This document shows, piece by piece, positions 56,958 through 64,000 of a DNA stretch of 64,000 nucleotides (positions are counted from its first letter, which is position 1; every line of letters starts with the position of its first letter). The stretch spans positions 186,001 through 250,000 of the forward strand of contig JAEVLN010000002.1 in the NCBI GenBank assembly GCA_018350325.1, written 5' to 3'. Made by a program: the position numbers and the translations under genes. The notes under the pieces are model-generated. The model was not told the DNA's origin and ran no database searches. It was given only the letters and a program-made list of their open reading frames with translations. The stretch is from Globodera rostochiensis. Lineage: Eukaryota; Nematoda; Chromadorea; Rhabditida; Heteroderidae.

Positions 56958-59316
56958 ATGGTACAATTTTAATTTAAATTAAAAAAATTTAACATTTACT
57001 AATAAATGTTTCATTTAAATATGGGGTTTTAAATTGCATAAAGCAAATTTACTAACCAATTTGAAATTAACAAAATACATATTAATTAATTGTAAACTTT
57101 AAGCGCTGCCACATCCTTATCGTTCTGCTGCTGTTCTTCTTGACAATTCTTGTTTTGGATGTTTTTTGCAAAAATAATAAAAAACATAAAAAATTGTCGT
57201 CGTCGCCATCATCAGAATCTTCGTCTTCTGAATCTGACGAAAAGTCTACCGAATTTTTGAGCGACCAACGCAAGGAGAAGCGGCGATCACGTGCCGAAAG
57301 TCGGGTGTCCAAATGCAATCAGCGAAACGGCGGACAATGGACGGTTAGTGAAAGGCCAAATTTAAAAATATTCAATAAAAATTAAATTAAATTAAAGTTT
57401 TATTAAGCAAAAAATAAATTTATATATGAAAATGGCTGCGATAGATAAAAATTTGCATAGAAATAAAACATTAAAACAAGGAAAAATGAGAATGGAAAAT
57501 TTTTTATAGCAAATTAAATTCTAACTTTTAAGTATCGTTTAAGTTTAAGAAATAATTGAAAAAAATTAAGCCCAAAACATAATTTAAATATAAAAAAGGG
57601 GGAATAAATAAATAATTGCATTTAAAATTAATTAAATAAAGTAAAGCAAAAAATATAGGCACTGTTCAATGAACGTTTTGCACTGATGAGCACTGAGCAT
57701 AAAAGGCATCTGGCCGGTTTATTGCCAATTGACAGCAACGGAACAATAATATCGGCAACACAACCTGCAACGCCAGCGGCACAAACTTCAACTCGGCCAA
57801 GTAATTTTTGTTTAAAAAAATTTTCTGAAACGAATGCCCTTTTCAAAATTTAAATTATTATACAAGATCAATTAAGCATTTTAATACTAGTACTGTTTTT
57901 GTATTGTTATCCTTGCTTTTAGTCTCTATTCATTAAATTTAAGCAATCACCAAACGCCGTCGTAAGCGTGCGACTTGCACATCAACAATCAGTTTTGATG
58001 CACGCAAACAGTGGCCAAACTGCGCTGCAATCATCAACAAACTGCAGGATCAGTCCAATTGTGGCAGCTGTTGGGCAGTGGCCACTGCGTCGGTGTTCAA
58101 CGACCGTTACTGCATCAACAGGCTCAAGCAGGGGTCAGTTTAGCCGATGAAATAAATGAGAAAAATCGTTGAAATTCGACAAAAATTTAACCGATTGGAG
58201 CCATAACAATAAAATTTGACACACATTTCTTATAAATTCCAGACTCAACACCAACTCCAGCTTGGCCAGCTCCTATTTTTCTGCGACGGACATCCTGTCC
58301 TGCTCGCCAAACTCCTACGGATGTGACGGCGGTTCACCCTACCACGCGTGGAATTGGGTAAAAAGTGCCGGCGTTGTGTCGGGCACCGATTACCCGACAA
58401 AAAGTGGTTGCAAGCCGTACCCGTTTGCACCGAACAGCCGCACAGCATACACAACGCCAAGCTGTACAAGCAAATGTTCAAACACGGCATGGAGCCCATC
58501 ATACAGCGCTGACAGGAAATATTGTAAATTTATTTTTGGGCTTTAAGACACAGAAATTATGCCCCCGAGGGGCTCACCCCTATTTCTGGCATAGAGCGAC
58601 ATTAAGCCCCGGAGGGCTTACCCCTCCGGCATTAAATTTAAAATCCCCCCAGGGAAACAATGAGTTTTAATTGTATCAACCTCTAAAAAAGTTCAACCAG
58701 CAACAGTATTTTAAGCTTTACGCAAAACATTATGAAATCTAACATTGTAAATGTTTGTTCAAAAGAGTTCTAAAATATTTCAAATTGAAAAGTAAATTTT
58801 AAGCAACTGCCACCGGGTTTTTTCAAGGCTCCTCGAGTACTGTAACGGCCATACAGAAAGAAATTAAAACGAATGGTCCGGTTGTTGCTTCCATGAAGGT
58901 GTACAGCGATTTGTACTACTACAGTACGGGAGTGTATACGGTAAGTTTTCTTTAAGATAATTTATAGAAGGAATTTTTAAGCGCCATATTATTTAGGGTT
59001 TTACAAATACACCACAAACAGCGAAATTAAAATTTTTTTAAATTTGAACATTTAATTAAATATAAATATTTATATAATTAATTTAATTAATTAAATTATA
59101 CAGGCAACCAGCACCACTTATGATGGCGGGCACGCCGTCCGTCTGATCGGCTGGGGCGTGCAGACGTGCAGTGACGGCACGAGCCAAGACTACTGGTTGG
59201 CGATGAACTCGTGGAATACGGACTGGGGCCAACGCGGCCTCTTCCAAATTGCCAAGGGCGTGGACGAGTGCGGCATCGAAAGCATGGGCATTTTTTACGG
59301 CACTCCAAAAGTTTGA
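56958..59316 (+). CDS. Cathepsin B-like cysteine peptidase (C1A), 393 aa
   Basis: Exons 57104-57343, 57659-57800, 57944-58133, 58243-58523, 58828-58940, 59104-59316 join in phase; the start is proposed as an exon that is only ATG (56958-56960) followed by GTACAA. This gives leader [20 protein letters not shown], then a Ser/Glu/Lys-rich pro-region unusual for the family, and a propeptide-like [20 protein letters not shown] basic ITKRRRKR site precedes the mature domain. Catalytic residues: oxyanion Gln165 and Cys171 in [10 protein letters not shown], His333 in [11 protein letters not shown], Asn358 in AMNSWN. Cathepsin B hallmarks include DARKQWPNC and [11 protein letters not shown]. The occluding loop lacks the His-His pair that gives cathepsin B dipeptidyl carboxypeptidase activity, so endopeptidase activity is expected. 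Likely a secreted or lysosomal, perhaps digestive, protease. Confidence 0.85.
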
Positions 59317-59842
59317 AATGCAAATTTTTAAGAAAATTTACGTCAATCCGCCGTAGAAATAATATTCAAACTCAAAGTTTATATGCAAAATCATTTGGAG
59401 ACACACAATGTTTGTAAGTAATGAATGTGAATAAATTGCTAAATTTAATTTGTTATTTTAAATACAATAAAAATATACTTTTGAATAAATTTGAATTGCA
59501 TAGATTTCAATTTGATTTTTGAGTAAATGATATTACATAATGAATATTAAATGCACAAAGGCATTTTTATTTTATATTTTAGGAGTTTTCTGTTTATGAA
59601 TTGTATTTAAATTTAAAAAAAACATTGGATTCATAGCAAAAATATTTATGCATTAAAAATTCAAATTGAAAATTTCCATACACTAAAAAATCGCGTTAAT
59701 TGTAAACAGCAAAAAGTTGACTATAATTTTATGCGCGATTCAATCAAAGTTCTTCACGCGAAAAAACGACAACGCAATCAATTTTTGTAATTTCACCTAA
59801 TAAAAGAATTGTGAATTGATTATTAATTATTTCATTAATTAA
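59317..59842. other. No supported gene; convergent 3' ends
   Basis: The stretch between the cathepsin B-like gene and the convergent C6 gene. It is AT-rich, with no open exon and no obvious repeat. Confidence 0.5.
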
Positions 59843-61443
59843 TTATATATTTATACCTCGATGGCTATTCTCGTATAGCTCATAATGGCCTTTTGCATTG
59901 CATTCCAGCGACCGTACCACATTTGATTGTCCAACTCTGTCCATAAAAGACACGCCCATGTCCTTGTCCTCATTATACCACTAATTAATTTTTAATTGAA
60001 TTTTAATTTTTCAAATAAAATGCATTTTATTATTGTTTTGAAAATTTGGCATTCATCGGCCTGCCACAAAATGAGGGAAACCCCCCGCAGATTTTGCTGC
60101 CCTGAGAGGCACCCTCTGTCCTTATGTATAAGATTTGTCCTTTTTCACTTGCCTTCGTCCTTATTTTGTCCTTATTTTTGAGTTAGATTTTACTGAACAA
60201 CATTTTGAAACGATCCTTTGTTTATATGTATTTTAAAATACTTTTGTTCTTATTTTACATAGAACATTTAAGGAAATTTCGAAAATTTTGATCTAGGTAA
60301 TACTTACTCAAAATAAGAAATTTTTGAAGCGAATTTTTTAATTAATATTTAAATTCCCCCCCTCCCCCAAATGAAAGAAGCACCTGTATAATTGCTTCGG
60401 TTCCTCGTTCGAGCCCGCACGTAATTGTCAATCGGAGACAGCCTTTTTCATCCGTCCATTTTTCAAATTTTGAATATTTCTCTCCGCCGATCACTTTTAT
60501 ATCGGCGCATGCATTGCACGCATTGAATGGCGCTGAAAATTTTGATTTTTGCACATTTTTTGTTTGTTTTAATTTAGTAATTAAACAAATTGTCTTGCTT
60601 TAAAAAATGATCGGAATTTTAATTTTGTTATGTATTAAAAACATATAATTTGTACATTTTTTTTGCTCTCAATGTCAAAAAGGGATTAAATGTAATAAAA
60701 TCATTTATTTATATAAATATTATTAGGTAACTAATTTCTAAAATGGGAAAATTTAGGATTTTGTCTTTCAAATCAATTCTTTTTTTTCACTTTTAATTAT
60801 TTTAAAATTTTCATTAACATTCATTCAAATGCATTATTAATTGTGTTCATGCGCATATTCTAAAATGGAAAGTGCCCACATTTTTGCACCACATAATGCC
60901 CAATTTGGTTGACGTGCTCCTTCAGCCCGGTGAACATTAACAGCCATCCCGTGACCACAATTATTGTAATGAAAATCACAATAATTGCCAACTTTTGCAT
61001 TGTCCATTTTTGCTTGTATCTCGAAAAAACCTTAACAACAAATTGGAACATTTTTAGACCAATACCGGATAGTAATTTATGCCCGGATATCCGTCCGGAT
61101 ACCGGATAATTTCCAATTTTTATCCCGGATCCTGGACACCCGGATACCGGTCCCGGATAATTTGCTCAAAACACCCGGAAACCGGTCCCGCTTCCGGATA
61201 CCCGTTCTTGTCCAACCCTAGTCTCTGTCGTGAAAACCTGAGCTTAGTTTTGACACAAATTTTTTGCCTTTACTGACCCATCGGCCCAAGAAGCCTTTTT
61301 TAAAGGCTTAAACAAAATAAATATGTTTATACATAATGGAATAATTTACAAATTAGCTTGACCTCATCCGATTTGCTAGGCTTTCGATGCTTTTCTGCTG
61401 TTGGTGTACAAAAGCCTTGTTCCACAACATCAGCCGCGTCAAA
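59843..61443 (-). CDS. Type II membrane protein with extracellular C6-type domain (5' end unknown)
   Basis: Exons 61443-61363, 61030-60880, 60532-60384 and 59980-59843 join in phase to 172 residues plus stop. The first gives a cytosolic segment (FDAADVVEQGFCTPTAEKHR), the second a transmembrane anchor (KLAIIVIFITIIVVTGWLLM), the third and fourth a Cys-containing ectodomain: PFNACNACADIKVIGGEKY, GCLRLTITCGLERGTEAIIQ, WYNEDKD, RSLECNAKGHYELYEN. The C-x2-C start, the 'GC..l.ItC' core, the aromatic-Asn after it and 'l.CN..G.y' match the nematode C6/DUF281-type pattern as I know it. Function of the family is not established. No start codon was found upstream of 61443. A CCGGATA-rich repeat lies in intron 1. 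Confidence 0.6.
61068..61215. repeat. CCGGATA-rich dispersed repeat, intronic
   Basis: Repeated 'cccggata', 'ggatatccgtccgg' and 'ccggataccgg' words ending 'gtccaacccta', similar in style to 26640-26800 and probably a degenerate hAT-like element. It lies in an intron of the C6 gene. Confidence 0.5.
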
Positions 61444-62557
61444 CTTCATTAATAAAAAGTAATTTGTCTTTTTTTTTCTATTGAAAATTCTTTTATTTAA
61501 AAAAATTGCTATTCTTACTGTTCGGGTAACTGAATTAATTTAAATAAAAATGCTTTTTACATATTGATTGCAATAAATGCTCAATTGCATAATGTTTTGT
61601 GAGATGAAGCTTCAGAAAAACAGATGAACAAATAGACTCGCAAAGAAAATTGCCTCAAAATTTAAGAGGGAAAGCAGAATTATTATAATAAAATGAAAAA
61701 GCATAGAAACTTTTAAAAGAAAATGTTTATCTTATTGTGTTAAACTTTAAATCTTTATCGACAAAATATCGTTTAATTTTTTGTTTTCCCATTTTTTATA
61801 ATATACTGATAAGTATAAGTAGATAACATAAATAATTTATACCAGGTACCAATTGTCGTGTTATACGATTTGCTTCCAAAATCTTATTTGGATTTTTTTA
61901 TAAACTTTAAAGAAGCTTCTCTTAGACATTCTAGTAATATTCCAAACCATTATTTTATCATGAATAAATTTACTTAAATTTTAGTGCCTAATCTAGACTT
62001 TTTGGGGTTTTAGTGCCGATTTTGGATTTTTAATGCCTTTTTAGAGGCTTTTTAATCGCAAAGCTACAACTTAATGATAGTATCAACTTCCAAGAGCTTT
62101 GATATGATAGGTATTTAAAAAAAATCACATGCTTTATAAATAACACAAAAAACGGGAAGATTATTCGTTTTTTAATGTTCATTTTTGATTAATTGATTTT
62201 TATGCAAAATTATTATTGTTTTACATTTTTATGTCTTCCCAATTTAGATTGGCGAAACATTATGCTTTGTTTAAAACAAGGGTTAATATTGTTAAAAAAA
62301 CATTTTTTAAATTTAGAATTGTAATATTTTCCATCCATTAATAAAATTTTATAAACTATTGTTATATATTTTATATATTTTAATAAAAAATAAAACATAT
62401 TTTTTATCACATTTTTTTAAGCATTTCGGATGTTTGCACAGACTATTAAATTAATGCGTGTTTTTTTAATTCAATCAATTTTTTTAATATTTATATATCA
62501 ATTTTTTAATAAAAATTTTTAAGAATTTTATATTTCTCAGTTTAAATTATTCTTAGC
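61444..62557. other. No supported gene
   Basis: AT-rich region that probably contains the 5' exon(s) of the C6 gene and the promoter of the kinase-like gene at 62558. Nothing definite was recognised. Confidence 0.4.
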
Positions 62558-64000
62558 ATGAATTGCATATTATTTCTGTTTTGTATAATTGAAATTGGAA
62601 CAATTGTTAGGCTTGAAAACACTTGCCCTGCTTCAATTGTTTTTGCTGACGGTATAATTTTAATTTTTATTTAAATAAAAATATTATTCTTTAAAATAAA
62701 AATAAAATTTCAGTTAATATATGGAAAGAGCGGGAATGGACAGGCAATTCGGGCAATTTGTTCATTAAAGCATTGACCAGGCCCATTTCGGTGGAGGAGG
62801 ACAGTAAGGTACGGACGGAAATGTTTTAATATTTAAGGTTTTTTTATTAATAATGTTTTTAAATTATTTAATTCAATTGTTTGCCATTAATTCACAACTT
62901 TTCTTTGACGAGAATAGGAATCCAAAAATACTCAAAAATGTTGGAATAAAACTTTTTTGTGTCGATAGACACTTAAAACACGATAAATTTACTCAAAATG
63001 TGCAAGAACCCGACAAAAGCCGATAAATAATGCAAAAAGAATTATTAAATAATTATTATTTTTAAAATGAGTTACAAAATATTTTAAATATTAATTTAAA
63101 GATTTACTTTGGATGCGTTTTGGACTTCCCAAATCATTATGAAAAGCTTGGATACAAAAAAAGGGTGGCAATCAAAGTGGTAATGTTCAGGGGCAACGAT
63201 TATTACAAGTCCGAAAATATGATGAAACATGAAGTGGACATTTTGAAGCTGTCCACACAAAGAAGCGCCAAATATGTCGTCAAATTAATTGACTCGTAAT
63301 TATTTTTATGCAAATTAATTAACAAAGCTCTGCCCATTTTGATCAGACTCATTTATCTTGGGCTTCTGATCAGAGTCGTTGATTTCATCATAATATTGGT
63401 ATTTATATGACATTATTTTTTAATTACGCTTTGATCATTATCAAGCCTTAATCTGATCAGATTATGTTCAACGTTATCTTGAGCTCTGATCAGGGGCGTT
63501 GATGTCATGATCATATTATTGATATTTTATATGCCTTATTTTTTAATATAATCTGCTCACGATCATAGCCCAGACCAGGCCCAGGGATGTCTCGGAAAAA
63601 CTCAACGGCAAACCGATTCAAAAAGCCCGCAAAATTGTCAAAACCCGGCAGTTCAAATTACCCAATAAATCTTGCTCACATTTAAGCTTAACGTTACCCA
63701 ATTCTTTGGTTATGGTAATGGAATTGGGTGATCAGTCGTTAAATCATCAATTAAAGCTGTTTAAAGCGGAGTGGAAGCAGCATGAAGATTTAGAAACAAT
63801 TAATTTCGATATAAAATCGATTTTGTTACAAATGGTCGTGGCTTTACAAGACTTGCATCGATGTGAGAAAAGTTATTTAATTTAAAGTTTTTTAAAGAAC
63901 AATTTTTATTTATAAAATGTTTTTCAAATATAATGAAAAAGTCGAATTTGCCAAACAAACATATTGTAAATTTTAGAGATTTTGAAAAAAAAAACTTGGT
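62558..64000 (+). CDS. Kinase-like protein with signal peptide, 5' part (runs off the window)
   Basis: Exons 62558-62651, 62714-62808, 63102-63295, 63585-63862 and the start of another from about 63979 join in phase to about 227 residues. The N-terminus MNCILFLFCIIEIGTIVRLE is a signal peptide. The Gly loop is degenerate (EEDSKIYFGCVLDF), but VAIK (Lys88), the helix C Glu (MKHEVDIL, Glu107), KYVVKLID and a hinge-like SLVMVMELGDQSL fit a kinase N-lobe. The C-lobe begins with ILLQMVVALQDLHR and probably YFEKKNLV before the catalytic loop, which is outside the window. Exon 4 uses the CCCAG acceptor at 63584 because earlier AGs break phase. Same general type as the gene at 31468, but sequence similarity is low. 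Intron 3 has TGATCA-rich direct repeats (63340-63570). Confidence 0.7.

Overview
The window is eukaryotic, AT-rich, intron-dense DNA, almost certainly from a nematode. Splice acceptors are short (TTTCAG, TTTTAG, TTAAG) with no long polypyrimidine tract. The proteins include nematode-typical families: an SXP/RAL-2 (DUF148)-like protein, a C6-type extracellular domain, a srg-like chemoreceptor and EB/lustrin-type Cys-rich modules. The gene mix (several secreted proteins, a cathepsin B-like peptidase) would suit a parasite, for example a tylenchid, but the sequence does not prove this. No rRNA, intact tRNA or CRISPR array was found. All multi-exon models below were assembled by hand from splice signals and reading-frame phase. 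Most close exactly to a whole number of codons, which is the main support for them.

Layout. 0-11.5 kb is repeat-dense: broken M41 (FtsH-type) peptidase copies, a M41 gene on the minus strand whose second exon is present four times in tandem, foldback elements, and a broken C1/TINAG-like gene. 3.9-6.0 kb and 12.0-14.3 kb are direct copies of one segment carrying a four-TM membrane protein gene; the second copy is in an apparently complete gene, the first is decayed. 15-22.5 kb is gene-poor with many G/C homopolymers. 22.5-34.2 kb holds a C-terminal orphan exon, two divergent genes for unrecognised secreted proteins, an orphan exon, and a kinase-like gene with a signal peptide. 34.5-35.4 kb is a MITE carrying a tRNA-like sequence. 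36-50 kb on the minus strand holds a coiled-coil protein, a stand-alone CBP/p300-type KIX protein, a small secreted protein, an SXP/RAL-2-like protein and a secreted protein made of about 30 copies of an 11-residue sequon-bearing repeat. 51-64 kb holds a srg-like GPCR, a Cys-rich EB protein, a cathepsin B-like peptidase, a C6 type II membrane protein, and the 5' part of a second signal-peptide-bearing kinase-like gene.

Themes. The right two thirds is rich in secreted and cell-surface products. Short non-autonomous DNA transposons with exact 8-bp target-site duplications recur, two of them inside gene introns. The most unusual items are the fourfold exon array, the two kinase-like proteins with signal peptides, the KIX-only protein and the secreted sequon-repeat protein. 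No single integrated system was demonstrated.
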